This document shows, one piece after another, positions 34,650 through 45,990 of a stretch of 64,000 nucleotides of DNA. The DNA is taken from positions 96,760,104-96,824,103 of the forward strand of contig OU015490.1 in assembly GCA_907164885.2 (NCBI GenBank). The letters are read 5' to 3'. Within the stretch, counting starts at the first letter, position 1. Each line of letters starts with the position of its first letter. The position numbers were made by a program, and so were the translations under genes. Origin of the DNA: Dolomedes plantarius (taxonomy: Eukaryota > Arthropoda > Arachnida > Araneae > Dolomedidae). Below the pieces are notes generated by a model. The model did not search any database and was not told the origin of the DNA. It worked only from the letters and a program-made list of their open reading frames with translations.

Positions 34650-35830
34650 GTTATTTTGAAAAAAAAGAAATTCATGTTTTTCAAAAGTCCATAGTAATCA
34701 CACATGGTTTCCATTACTTATTTCACTGACACATTGAATTGTGTTTTGTTTTGTTTTTTATTATTAAATTTTGGCATTATCTTTTGAGAATGTATTTTCG
34801 TTTTTATCAATGCAACTCTTGCAGAAGTGCCACGGACGGGTAAGGGTGACTCGGTAACGAATTTAACAATCCTTTCTACTGCTTGTGTGTGACATGGAAA
34901 ATTGCTGAAGTCAGTACGTTGACTCTCCTGATCAGATTATTTTGCTTCCTAGTTTATAATCAGAAATATGCCTCGTTCTGTTACTTTAACATCTTTACGT
35001 ACAATCATATCAATATAATCCTTGGCATCAAAGTTTATACGTTGAACTTAAAACTTTCCAATGCCCCCTTCATTTTTCAGTCCTTGCTTTTAGAATCCGG
35101 CGTAATCCAAGCTGTCTTACGTGGCTGCGATCAACTGATATCATACATAAGAGGAGATTTTCAGAAGCAGCGAAGTACGAATTTCTTTGAATGACTGGGT
35201 CAATTACATTTTTAAGAGTCTGATGGAGGTAACGTGAATAGCTTACAAGTTTCCACAAGTGCTTCGATCCATGGATATAAGATAGTTTCAGCTTTATGTG
35301 AAACGAAACAGATGCATATACTTACAAAATGTACTCAGTCAGTATTCGGAGATTTTTTTTGCAGTACATTCTGTTCCCACATACAAGTGAAGTATTCGGT
35401 TTGCTAATGTAAGCTATCATGAATAACAAAGTTTTCCTGGTTTTCTCATAGACAAATCAGAAGAGCACCTTCCAACAGAGATTGCATTAGACATTTCTAA
35501 CAAATATTTTGGGTCCACGCTTAAATCATCCTTAATTTCTAGTAATGGAATGCCATTTTCAATAGGTGATAATTCAATTACTGGAAGTTCATAGCAGTTT
35601 TCTAGTTGTTTACCTATTTCTCCTCCAAATTAGGACGTAGGCGCAGTTCATTTCCATGAAATAGACAAATCAACCACTGCAGTGGCCTTCTTAATTCCTT
35701 TCAAAGAAACGAACCACACCATTATTCAATCCAGTGTTCACGGCAGTTCCACCCATTCCAATTACAGTAATGTTTAAATTCTGGTTGTTGTCATTGAAAA
35801 ATGCTATTATGCTATCTTATATACATTTTC
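34650..35830 (-). pseudogene. 'YFDG'-family protein, C-terminal two thirds
   Basis: Read leftward from about 35800: GMGGTAVNTGLNNGVVRFFE, then LICLFHGNELRLRPNLEE, YELPVIELSPIENGIPLLE, LSVDPKYLLEMSNAISVG, LANRILHLYVGTE, NVIDPVIQRNSYFAASENLL and LGLRRILKARTEK. The middle block corresponds to PLQWFICLLHFNEIPF of the 11.7-12.4 kb copy, so the two are one family. Multiple frameshifts. The GxGGTxVNTG motif here is closer to the expected GCDGT-type motif than in the other copy, but lacks the Asp. Confidence 0.6.
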
Positions 35831-35837
35831 CAGTGCC

Positions 35838-36180
35838 AGAAATCTGCTTCTGAAAATCTCGTCCTTTGTATGATATCAGATGATCGCAGTCATGTAAGAG
35901 AGAGCTTGGATTACCCCGGAATCTAAAAGCAAGGGCTGAAAATGAAGGTGGCATCAAAAAGTTTTTATTTCAACGTATAAACTTTGATGCCAAGGATTAT
36001 ATTGATATGATTGAATGGAATGATGTTAAAGTAACAGGACTTCCTATGAAGAGGCATATTTCTGATGACAAACAGAAAGCAATTCAATGTGTCAGTGAAA
36101 TAAGTAAAGCAAACCATGTATGATTACTATGGACTTTTGAAAAATATGAATGTTTATTTCAAAATAACACTTTGCCTTTA
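35838..36180 (+). pseudogene. 'YFDG'-family protein, C-terminal end, opposite orientation
   Basis: SASENLVLCMISDDRSHVRE, then FQRINFDAKDYIDMIEWNDV, and ISDDKQKAIQCVSEISKANH followed by a stop. The first part duplicates AASENLLLCMISVDRSHVRQ of the minus-strand copy, which shows a head-to-head arrangement. Confidence 0.6.
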
Positions 36181-36430
36181 AAGACATTACATTAATATTT
36201 TTCTAAATAAATGTGATTTGTTTATTTTAACTAAGGTCCGTTAATTAAAAATTGTTTTTTTCATTCCAATGTGTATTATAAGAATATACTACTGTAAAAT
36301 TAAGATGATGAAAATTGCGAAATTCTACAAAATCAGTTGTTCTGTAATGACATCTAAAAATTAGAAATACTTAGAAATACCTAAGTTTCTTGTAAAAATA
36401 TTTTGAATATTTTATTTACATAAAATATAT

Positions 36431-38640
36431 ATTATTAATTTAATATACCATAAAATAAACAGAAAAAAAGAATTTTATCTCTTTTCACAAAAATATCTAT
36501 TTTGAAGCACCTGAAAAATATTTCAGTAGAGCAATAAAATTTTATATTCAATACCAAAAGGCAGCTTTTGAAAGCTATAGCATAATGAAATTTCAAACCA
36601 TCTTTTTTTTCGCCTCGTCATACTACAATGCACTAGTGTCATCTGATTGGACATTCAGTTGCACGTGATTGAAAAGGCGCCATTAAAGATTGATTACAAG
36701 TTCGTTGAAATTAATCCACAAGTAAGTTTCATTCGTTAGTCTTAAATTATTGCCTTTAGATTTTATTTAACACCCTTACATAGTGAACATTATTCTATTT
36801 CTGTTATAAGATAGTGTTTTAATCCAAGTTATATATGAATTGACCATATTTCAGATCAAACTCTACTGAACTGAGTGTATTGAATTAGCAATACTTATGG
36901 CACTTACGAGCACTTTCGTATGTATAAATAAAAACATTTTGTTTCGGAATAATTTAAGATTCGTGTTTCAGTTAATATTTTAGATGGACAAAGGAAGTAA
37001 ATGGACTCTTGTGAAAGTCTTAAGTATTTGCTAATTAAATTAATATTTAGAATTGTAATTTGTACGCACTATTTAGATTTTTATATCCTTTAGAAAGTAT
37101 AAAATACATGACACAAATATCAATTCCAAATCTACATAGTTGAAAAATAAAAATGTATTTTCATTTCCAGTATAATATTTTCCATTTTATTTCTTTAAAG
37201 AAATTTGAAAGAAAATTATAATGAAATTTTTTTTAATATGTTAATCCAAATTAAACATTTTTTTACTACTGGATTGATAAATCAGTTACACATGATTCCT
37301 CCATAGTAAATTCATGCATAGTATTCAATGGTGGAAAAATTGTCCATTTTCCTATTAAATATATTTTACAATGTTCTTATTGCCAGGTATCAATAGGCAA
37401 CAAATTATCCATGTCTAAATGTTAAAAGATGGATTCAAAAACGTTCCACATTATAAAAGATTCTAAAAATGAACTTGTAAATCATACAAAAGGATCTATT
37501 GAATTCCTTATCAAATTGTGTTTTGAGTAAACTTTATAAAATACACTGCATTTTATACATTATAAAGAAATAAAGAACAAATATTCTTAAAATTTTTGTG
37601 TTCATAATTTAAAAGAATGTATTTAGTATAATTATATATTTTAATTTAAATGCTAAACACTAATAGGTATTTTTCATGTATAATCTTAATAGCCTTAAAA
37701 TATAATTTTTTTAAAATTCTATTTATAATGTTCTATGTGTACACTCAATTGCTATATATGTATATGTTATTCCTACTGGGTGAAATTTCTTTATGTCTAT
37801 CGAGAGCAAAGATATATTCAAAATTTCAAAACCAGATCAAAATATTGTTTAATCAGTATCCACATGTCAAGTAAATATTGAAACAATAGCAAATATTGGA
37901 GCATTTTTTTATCTTGAATATCTCATTAAATAAAAAGCTTATTTAAGGAACATTTTGAATTTCAATTGCTATTAATCAATATTTTGAACTGGCTTTGATA
38001 TTTAGATTATATTTCTACTCTCTCTGAAGATATAAAATAAAACAATTTCACTCTTTAGGAATAACATAATGGTGCATACTTTTTGCAACTGAGTGTATAT
38101 ATTCTTGCAATTGAGTGTATATATATTTTCAAGAATTATTAATTTTTGTATGTATGTGAACTCCATTGTATTCCTGAATTCATTCAAAGAACCTCTGGAG
38201 TAATGAGAAGTTTAGAGTTTTAAATTTGTGTCAATATAGATGCCACGTGCATTTAATTTTCTAATTTGTATCGTGTTTGAAATCACTTTTATCAGTGTTA
38301 TTAGAGATGATGGCAGTGAAAATTATTCCAAAATAGACTATTTAGATACATAAATTGTTTCTTAACTTATTAATTTGCATTCCATGTTTTTAAATTATAT
38401 ATTTATAAGTATATAGATTTGTAGATTATCAGAATGTGTACATACAAAAAATTGCTTTATTGTAATAGATATTGTACGATAAGAGTTTTTATAAATCTGA
38501 GAATGTTCTCAATAACTATCTATAAGCTGTTCATCTCTAAAGGTCTTTTGGAAATTATTTTGTTGTCATGCTGTGCAAAATAAATGTGAACTTATTGGCT
38601 TAATATATATATATAAAGGGTAAAATTAGTTTCTTTTCCC
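36431..38640 (+). other. AT-rich; first part of a candidate host transcription unit
   Basis: A short GC-richer patch at 36640-36722 (ggcgccattaaag..., ending ccacaa|gtaagt) could be a first, non-coding exon. At about 36977 atattttag precedes an ATG opening MDKGSKWTLVKVLSIC. No transposon ends or coding families were recognised, in contrast with the rest of the window. Confidence 0.3.
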
Positions 38641-41600
38641 CTTTTTATATTAGTGATAAGCAAGTTTATAAAGAACTCTACTTTTCAATACTTCTTGGTT
38701 TGATAAAACATTAAATTTTTATTATGGCATTATAAGAAAATATTGGTTTTTTTACAGAATTTTGAAACTGGAATCTATTCAGAGCTTCAGGCTTGAAAGA
38801 CAAATACCACTTGGATCTCATAAACCTGCGTAAGTTTTTAACGCCACTGAGCCTACCTTTTTTTATTCTCGAGATATACTTTTATTTTCAGCAGTGGACT
38901 TGTGGCCCAAATCACTGTTTTTAATATTTTTTTAGATTTATTTTTAACTAATTAAATTTTTTCTATGAAAAAAACTAAAAATATTTATTAAACAACTAAA
39001 AATTTCAAATTAGTTTTTTTAACTTAGACGCTAATCTGAACTTTCTCATAAACTTTGGTCTCAATAATTTGTGGATAGAATATTGATTTTCTTTATTTAT
39101 TCTTTTTTAACTGTGAAGCTTGTTGTTAAGGTTTTAGGTGAGTGAGAAAGTGCAGTCCGGGGATTTCATTTAACACGACTCTTGTGAAAGACTTTAACTC
39201 TTGCCAAAAAAAGAGATTTATATTATAAAATTATAAAATGCCAAGGTTTATTTAGAAAATATAAAATGTGTTCATAGACAAAGTTTGTTTATAAAATTGT
39301 AGATAAGACATCCATTGTGAGTTGTGGTTTATTATATCAAAATGTGTGTTTGATAAGTGAAAGAAATAACCCTTTCTTAATAATGGAATAGAACTCCTGT
39401 ATAATCAATGAATTCACGGATACAAGATACAGTTCCAAAAAGCAAAACGCCTGGTTTACAGAGTCTTTTATAATAACAGAAAAATGATATTTATATTATG
39501 AAAATGTGAAGTGCCAAGCTTTATTTATTCTTAATGGTTAACATTAAAATTTTAAAAATATTTTTAGAATTTCCTGATAAGTTGTTAGAGGTTCGTTGAT
39601 AATTCATTACAGAAGTAGTAAAAAGGAAATTGCTTTTGGATGTATTAGATCATTAGTTAATGGGCTAAGTAATTTTAAATTTTGGTAAAATTTAATTTTA
39701 TGCATGCCATAAATTTTTCTCTCTGTTAAACATGTTTATTCCATTTTAAGTCTTAATACTTATATAAAGAATTTGGATTAAATGAAAACAGTAATGAGTG
39801 ATGGTGAAAATGTATTAAATGTGGTAATTGAATTGCTTGATGTTCTAAGACATAAAATTTCTGATCATCAAAATACAATAATTGACTTCTTGACTGAACA
39901 ACTGACTTTATTATTAAACAATATCCTATTTTGCTACCCCCCTTGTTTAAGTATATAATCATCCTTCAAATCCTAATAGACCATTATTTTATATTTTTGA
40001 TCCTGTACTAAATTTGTACTAAATTTTTTAAAATTCCACTGAGCATCTTGTTTAGCTGTTTAAAAAATGGGGGGAAATGCATTGTAAATTGTCTTTACTT
40101 TCTCAAAGTTTCATAATTAAATATGTTGATAAAGTTGTGCCTGAAAAATAACTCAACTGATTCTGAACATCAGTTGGAGTTTTATGGAAAGCCAAATTAT
40201 ATGGAAAGTTATACAATAGTTAGTTGAAATTGTTTCTTGGAAGTTTTGCGAGGTAGTAATCTAGTTCATGTATATTAAAGTCTTATTTAAATATTGTGCT
40301 AAACATATTCAGCACATTGAAAGTCTGATTACTTCTCAACTTTTAATCACCAGGCAATTTTTGGTATTAAATTATATGCTCAGTGCATATTCCATTATGT
40401 GTAATTTTCACTTAATCTGATTTGAAAATTCATGTGAGGAGAAATTTTTGGTTCAGTTAAATCAGAAAATTGTAGAAAACTTATTAAAAAGTTGGTTTTT
40501 TCCCATTTTTTTTCAAACTGTGACACTGAAAATACCGATTATGTCTTTAGCCCTAACATAGTTTTTAACAATGATATGATCCATAACAAAAATTCGATGC
40601 TACATTTTTTTTTCTTCTTTTATTTATATTACATTTATTTTCCTCATTGTATAACTTTTTGAATACTACTCAAACCAATTCTATTGTTACTCAATTTCAA
40701 AAAATCATATTTCAAATTTTAAGGATCGATCGGTAGTCAATGCGCTGAGAAGGGCCCTAGCTGAATTCAATTTGTATCCGTCCCAAATGTTAGAAGCATG
40801 CTACATTTTTTTTCTTCTTTTATTTATATTACATTTATTTTTCTCATTGTATAACTTTTTGAATACTACTCAAACATCAATTCTATTGTTACTCAATTTC
40901 AAAAAATCATATTTCAAATTTTAAGGATTGATCGGTAGTCAATGCGCTGAGAAGGGCCCTAGCTGAATTCAATTTGTATCCGTCCCAAATGTTAGAAGCA
41001 CGCTACGCCTATGGTCCAAAGTATACATGTAAGGGGGTCATACTACCTTTTTTATTTCACTGATAAGCAAATAGACGAGTGCTCTGCACTAAAATGTTTT
41101 ACTGATCTTGTTGAGAAGTATTGGAGAGCACGTGCACTGATTGCATAGGTGCTATTTTTGGTAGTGTGTGGCATTTGTAAAATAAATAAATAAATAATGA
41201 ACTCTGCTTTTCAATGCCTCTTGGTGTCACAAATCACTCTAATTTTTATTATGGCATTGTAAGAAAATATTGGTTTCTTTACAGAATTCTGAAACTGGAA
41301 TCCATCTTCACATTGTGATTTCCATGAAAAGATTCCACAACTCACTTGGCAGTGTGCTCGATTCATAATCTGTAAGTTCATTTTAACCTCACTGAACCCA
41401 TTTTTTTTTTATTCTCTAGATATCCTTTATTTTTTTCAGCAGTGAACTTGTGGGCAAAATCACAAAGTTGATAATATATTTTTTTAAAATTTATTTTTTG
41501 TACTTAAATTTGAATTTTTCTATGAAAAACCATAAAAAATATTTTTATTACATAATTCTTAATTAATAAACAACTCAAATTTTCAAATTTCTCTTTGTAT

Positions 41601-42000
41601 ATTTTATACGCTAATCCGAACATTTTCATAAACTTTGGTTGCAGTAATTTGTGGATTGATATTGATTTCCTTTATTCATTATATTTTTAACTGGCAAGCA
41701 TGTTATTAAAGTATTAGGTATGTCTGAAAGTGCAGTTCAGGGACTTCAGTTAACCGTGACTCTTGTGAAAGTCTTTTATCATAACTGCTTACCAAAAAAA
41801 ATTTTATATTTTTATATTATAAAGATATAAAATGCCAAGGGTTATTTTACTCTTGATAGTTAATGTTAAAAATTTTTTAATTTAATTATCAGAATTTCAT
41901 GAGAAGTAGTTAGATGTTCATTCATAATTCCTTACAGAAGTAATAATAATAATAATATTGCTTTTAGATGTATTAGATTATTCGTTGATGAGCTAATAGG
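38640..42000 (+). repeat. segmental tandem duplication including an exon-like segment
   Basis: 38640-39670 and 41195-42000 align throughout: gaactct.cttttcaat.c.tcttgg, attatggcatt.taagaaaatattggtt, ttacagaatt.tgaaactggaatc, cacg/gtgactcttgtgaaag, and gaagta...ttgcttt..gatgtattagat. A short part of the hairpin family of 42.0-43.9 kb (ggatacaagatacagttcc) lies inside the first copy at about 39418. Confidence 0.75.
40600..41002 (+). repeat. recent tandem duplication, unit about 201 bp
   Basis: ctacatttttttt...gttagaagcatg at 40600-40800 is followed immediately by an almost identical copy to about 41002 (small differences: length of the T run, accaattc/acatcaattc, gatcgatcgg/gattgatcgg). It contains gcgctgagaagggccctagc in both copies. 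High identity means a young event. Confidence 0.9.
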
Positions 42001-43040
42001 TAGTTGAATGTCATTTGGAATATTAACTTCTGCCTAGTATTTAATTTTATTATTTCATTGTCAAATTTTGGTGGAGATCTGTCACATAAAATATATTTTT
42101 GTGAGCAGCTGTTATTATAAAGTGTAAGGATAAGGGCAGTAAAAAAATATTCCAAAATATATTATTTAGGTTCAGTTAATTATTAAATAATTGTTGACTA
42201 TAATAAGGTTATGTTTGCAAGTGTGTAGGTTTTTTTATGGTGTATTATTTGGTTTATCTAAGTTAAGTTGAAAAATGATGCAAGCATACAAAGATTGACT
42301 GGCTGTCAATGTTGAGTGCAGTAGCATAGATTATTTTACAAAGTGCAATAAAATACTTTTAACTTTTCAAACCGAACTTCTAACCAAAATTTTAAAAAAA
42401 ATTTAATGAAACTTTTAAAATTGGAATTATTTTCATGGATCTAAGGAATGGAACATAACACCTGTATTGTCAACTAAGTCATGGATAAAAGATGCAGCCC
42501 TAAAAGCAAAAGGCCTGGTTTCTGTATACTTTTATAATAATCATGTTACAACAGTATACAGAAACCAGGCTTTTTGCTTTTAGAACTGAATCGTTTATCC
42601 ATGAATTTGTTGACTATACGGGTTTTCTATTCCATTGTTAAGATCTGTGAAAATACTCTCATTAGCAAAATATTTTTTTAAAAACTTAAATTTGGGTTAG
42701 AAGCTTGGTTCAAACAGTCTAAGTGTTTTTTCACGCTTTATAATATAATCTATGCCATTTCACTCAACATTGACAGCTAGTCAATATTACCCACCTCATT
42801 TTTCAAATTAACCTAGACTAATCAAACAATATATCATAACAATTGTTAATAATTATTGAATCTAAATAGTATATTTTGAATAATTTTTTACTGTGGTTAT
42901 CCCTAATAACAGCTGCTCACAAATAAAAAAATATTTTATACACAGATCCCCACCATAATTTGACAATTAAGTAACAAAAGATATGCTCTATTAAAATACT
43001 ATGCAGAAGTTAGTATCCCAAATTACTATCTACCACAATT
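42000..43040. repeat. long inverted repeat 1 (arms about 500 bp, loop about 22 nt)
   Basis: The left arm 42000-42530 pairs with the right arm 42553 to about 43040. The tip is gcctggtttctgtatact | loop | agtatacagaaaccaggc. Further out, tggata...gat.cag.(c)ctaaaagcaaaa, gtcaatgttgagtg, gtgagcagctgttatta and aacttctgc.tagtatt all find their inverse. A transcript would fold into a very long hairpin. Confidence 0.88.
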
Positions 43041-43865
43041 TTTGTAAAACCAATTACTGTGAAAGCTACATCATATAATAAAGTTTTACTTTATTCATTA
43101 TTATAGTAATAGATTAGTTGTTAAAGAGTATTCACCCTTTTCACTAAATTTCTCAGTACAGTAAGACATTCAATCCTGTCAATTAAATGATTAGTTATTA
43201 CAGATATAAATAAAATAGATTAGAATGCCTTGATAGAGTACAATAATTGAAAGCTGACTGAGAGACTTGAGATGACAACAAAATTTTCTTTTCACTATCG
43301 AGAATCACTCTCACGTTGAAAGTAAAGAAACACAAGAATGAAGATTGAATACTATATAAAATCTTAAATTTCTAAATCTGACCCAGCATCTGTATTAATG
43401 CTCTCTATGGCATGTTGTAATCAAATTTAGAAATTTAAGATTTTGTATGCTAATGTTTTACTTAGCATTCAATCTTTATTCTTGTGTTTCTCTACTTTCA
43501 ACAGCATTATTGTCAATAGTGAAGAGGAAATTTTGGTGTCATTATAGACAAGTCTCTGATTCAGCTTTCAACGTTGAGCTGAAATTATGCTCAACATTAA
43601 AAACTTAATTGTACTCTTATCAAGGCAATCTACCCTATTTTATTTATATCTATAATAACAAATTAATCGACATGGTTGGATTTTCTACTGTACAGAGAGA
43701 AATTTAGTGAAAAGGGGAATACTCTTTAACAAATATTTTATAACTATTTTCTATTAGTATATTTATTTAATCAAGTAAATATTTTTTACATGATGTAGTT
43801 TTCACAGTATGTAATTGGTTTTACAAAAAAAATGTGGTAGGAATTTACTTCTTGGAAGTAGTTAT
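43020..43865. repeat. long inverted repeat 2 (arms about 360-440 bp)
   Basis: Left arm about 43020-43377, right arm 43425 to about 43865. The tip is aaaatcttaaatttctaaat | loop about 47 nt | atttagaaatttaagatttt. Outer landmarks are gtaaaaccaatta, ctacatcat, tgttaaagagtattc and ttttcactaaatttctc. It abuts inverted repeat 1, sharing about 20 bp at the boundary. Confidence 0.88.
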
Positions 43866-44029
43866 CAATAAAATGACAACAGATTTAAAACTGCACTGAT
43901 GTGTTGGGTGCTGTTTTGTATCAAGTTTTTTTAAACCCCTGTCTCAGAATTTATATTTCCTAATTGGATTTATTTAATTCTACTTTATCAACAATGAATT
44001 TTTCAACTACTTTCAACAATCAACTATTT

Positions 44030-44612
44030 TTACAACAATAAATTACCCTTTAATGTACAAAACTATGCAAAAAATAATTTTCTTATCTGCAGAGCATTTA
44101 CTAACTCTACATAGAAAAATAATTTAAATAAATTCTTTTGATTCATAAATTATATCTGGGGATGGGAGTCATTTTCCTTTCACATAAATTTATGAACTGA
44201 TTTTCTCTTTCTTTTTTTTCCCTAGATGCTGTAAAGATGGAGCCAGAGGTACAGCGAAAGGATCCTGTTTTGTAGAAAATATAGAAAAAAAATTGTGTAA
44301 ATGTGCTATGTACTTTCTAAATAAACTATTTTTACTTTAAACCAGCTCTTTTCTGTATTTAAAAACATGTGTGTGTATAATTTTTCTCAAAATTACAATA
44401 GAAGATATTACTATCATAGTACTATTTCTCAAAAATAGTACTATCAAGTGTTGGATATTAAGTCCAATATAATAGAAAAGAAAATATTTTTTTAAAATGA
44501 CATAAGAATTTAATGAATTACTCTTTAATTCACAAAACTATGCAAAAAATAATTTTCTTATCTGTAGAGCATTTATTAACTCTACACCAAAAAATAATTT
44601 AAATAAATTCTG
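44030..44612 (+). repeat. direct repeat flanking the terminal exon-like segment
   Basis: 44030-44140 and 44505-44612 share ttaccctttaat/ttactctttaat, cacaaaactatgcaaaaaat, aattttcttatctg(c/t)agagca and aaataatttaaataaattct. The candidate last exon (44226-44343) lies between the copies. Confidence 0.8.
44226..44343 (+). CDS. candidate terminal exon with poly(A) signal
   Basis: A polypyrimidine tract and ccctag precede 44226. In one phase the exon reads (x)AVKMEPEVQRKDPVL-stop, a normal-looking protein end, in about 54 nt. In another it runs 38 codons. AATAAA at 44320 and a U-rich stretch follow. Joined directly to the small ATG segment at about 36983 the phase fits, giving a 20-residue peptide, but nothing confirms this. 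Not recognised as any family. Confidence 0.28.
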
Positions 44613-45154
44613 AGCAAGTTTTCACAAGCTCACAAAGATGGGCTTCATCATTACACACTACACATTACTCAGGTTAGAAGAATGTATCAAATTTATGTTT
44701 ATAAATTTATCAAATTATGTTAATAAATTTTATACTGGGGAAGTACAAATTTTTTGGGTTAATTATTAAAGTAGTACTGTTTTACGTACTATAATCTCAT
44801 TCTAAATTTAAAAAAAACAAACTGTAACCTTAGATCGAGTGGAAAGATGATTTAGCTTTAATGGTTGGTATTAATGTTATCTTAACTTTCAAATTTGGGT
44901 AAATGTATCTTAATGCAAAATGAGGTTTTGTTCTAACAAGTAAACTAGCGATTCATATACAAATTTTTAGGTAATAACAAAGATCAGTATTTGGTAATAC
45001 CTAAAAATACATAAGGCAAAACTGGAAAAAATGCTAGAAATATGAAGGCAAAAAAAATAATAAAAGTGAAAGGGTTGATATCAGAGGTTAATCGTCAATG
45101 AAATAAATAATAATAAAAAGCATATAAACAAAAGGGTCCTACGTAAAACTTAGA
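44613..45154. other. AT-rich non-coding spacer
   Basis: No feature was recognised. Confidence 0.4.
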
Positions 45155-45527
45155 AAAAATGCCGGCGGTCCGATTCTGGTAGAATGCTGGCATGATGCCC
45201 GGACCTACGGCACATTGCTGTTTACGAGATGGGTAGATGACGGTATGTCGACACCAATTATTGCTCCCGTAACCGGCCCGTCAACCTCCGGTTACGTTCC
45301 GGCTATCTGTCCTCATCGATGGCTTAATCGCGGCTGCCTAACGGTTCGTAGTCGGATGAACGATGGCTCGAATCCTACCGGAAGCGGCCCGGCAGTCGAC
45401 GGGGTAGTCGCGGGCGAGAGGACACAGCCGTGACGGAAACGATACTGACCTAATGCGCCGGCCCGGCAGTGGTGAAATCGGCTGGCCGGAACCTTCCGAC
45501 CCCGGCCCGATGCTTCTGTGTTTGTTG

Positions 45528-45533
<6 letters not shown>
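45155..45533 (+). mobile_element. GC-rich island ending in TGTTTGTTGGGTA(TA)n
   Basis: About 380 bp rich in CCGG-type motifs within AT-rich DNA. It holds a B-box-like ggctcgaatcc at about 45367 and ends ttctgtgtttgttgggta directly before (TA)n. The last 17 bases match the end of 32453-32690. A SINE-like or other short non-autonomous element is likely. The 72-codon frame inside has no recognised motif and is not called a gene. Confidence 0.42.
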
Positions 45534-45585
<52 letters not shown>

Positions 45586-45692
45586 CGTTTGGCTTTATTT
45601 TTTGCTTGCCTACACCGTAATATTCTATTTATTATTTAAAAATGGCTCGTAGTCGTAAAGAAACAACAAACAGCATTTGAAAATTGAATATT
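45534..45692 (+). mobile_element. (TA)n plus 5' leader and first codons of a Tc1 element
   Basis: (TA)n to 45578, then taaaatatcgtttggcttta, leader, and MARSRKETTNSI at 45642, identical in layout to the inverse of 32295-32408. It breaks off after ttgaaaattgaatatt, where pogo-like sequence begins. Confidence 0.8.
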
Positions 45693-45697
45693 AGATA

Positions 45698-45990
45698 AAT
45701 AGAGATTCGTTACATAGCATTCATTACGCGCAAAATAGAGATTCGTTACATAGAAGTCCGACTGTATATATATATATATATATATAGTCGGACTTCTATG
45801 TAACGAATCTCTATTTTGCGAACTTTTCCTTGGAACCAAGAACATTTTGTGAATTTATTCGTAAAATAACCTCCAAATAGAGAAATGCATTCTCTATTTA
45901 ACGAACTTTTTCTTGTGATCCAATATTTTTTTTCTCCATATTTCTCAAAATATTTCTGAACATTTCAAACTTATTCTATCTTTTAACACA
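45698..45990. mobile_element. pogo/Tigger-like terminal repeat in palindromic arrangement
   Basis: caaaatagagattcgttaca then tagaagtccgact, a short (TA)n, then the exact inverse (agtcggacttctatgtaacg ...) at 45786-45820. The motif 'tctatgtaacgaatctc' and later 'ctctatttaacgaac' are typical of pogo/Tigger TIRs. No transposase is left. Confidence 0.65.

Larger units (their letters stand above)
33090..36430. mobile_element. inverted pair of 'YFDG'-family element tails
   Basis: The non-coding tail at 33090-33360 is the inverse of 36180-36430 (attttctaaata..gtgatttgtttattttaacta). Coding parts follow inside in opposite orientations (34650-35830 minus, 35838-36180 plus). The left arm is interrupted by about 1.3 kb of other DNA at 33365-34650. 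The result is a foldback made of two head-to-head C-terminal halves. Confidence 0.6.
36640..44343 (+). other. candidate spliced host transcript (possibly non-coding)
   Basis: Plus-strand splice-like signals in order: donor ccacaa|gtaagt (36722); exon 38758-38829 (ttttttacag before, gtaagt after, 72 nt); exon 41285-41371 (tttctttacag before, gtaagt after, 87 nt); last exon 44226-44343 (cttttttttccctag before, AATAAA at 44320). The two middle exons are paralogous copies. The 87-nt exon has stops in all frames, and the 72-nt exon is open in one frame only, so a long protein is unlikely. A lncRNA or alternative 3' ends fit better. All from sequence signals only. Confidence 0.33.

Noticed and set aside
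45215..45433. 72-codon frame in the GC-rich island
   Set aside because: GC-rich DNA has few stops by chance; no recognisable domain, and the segment looks like a non-coding element.
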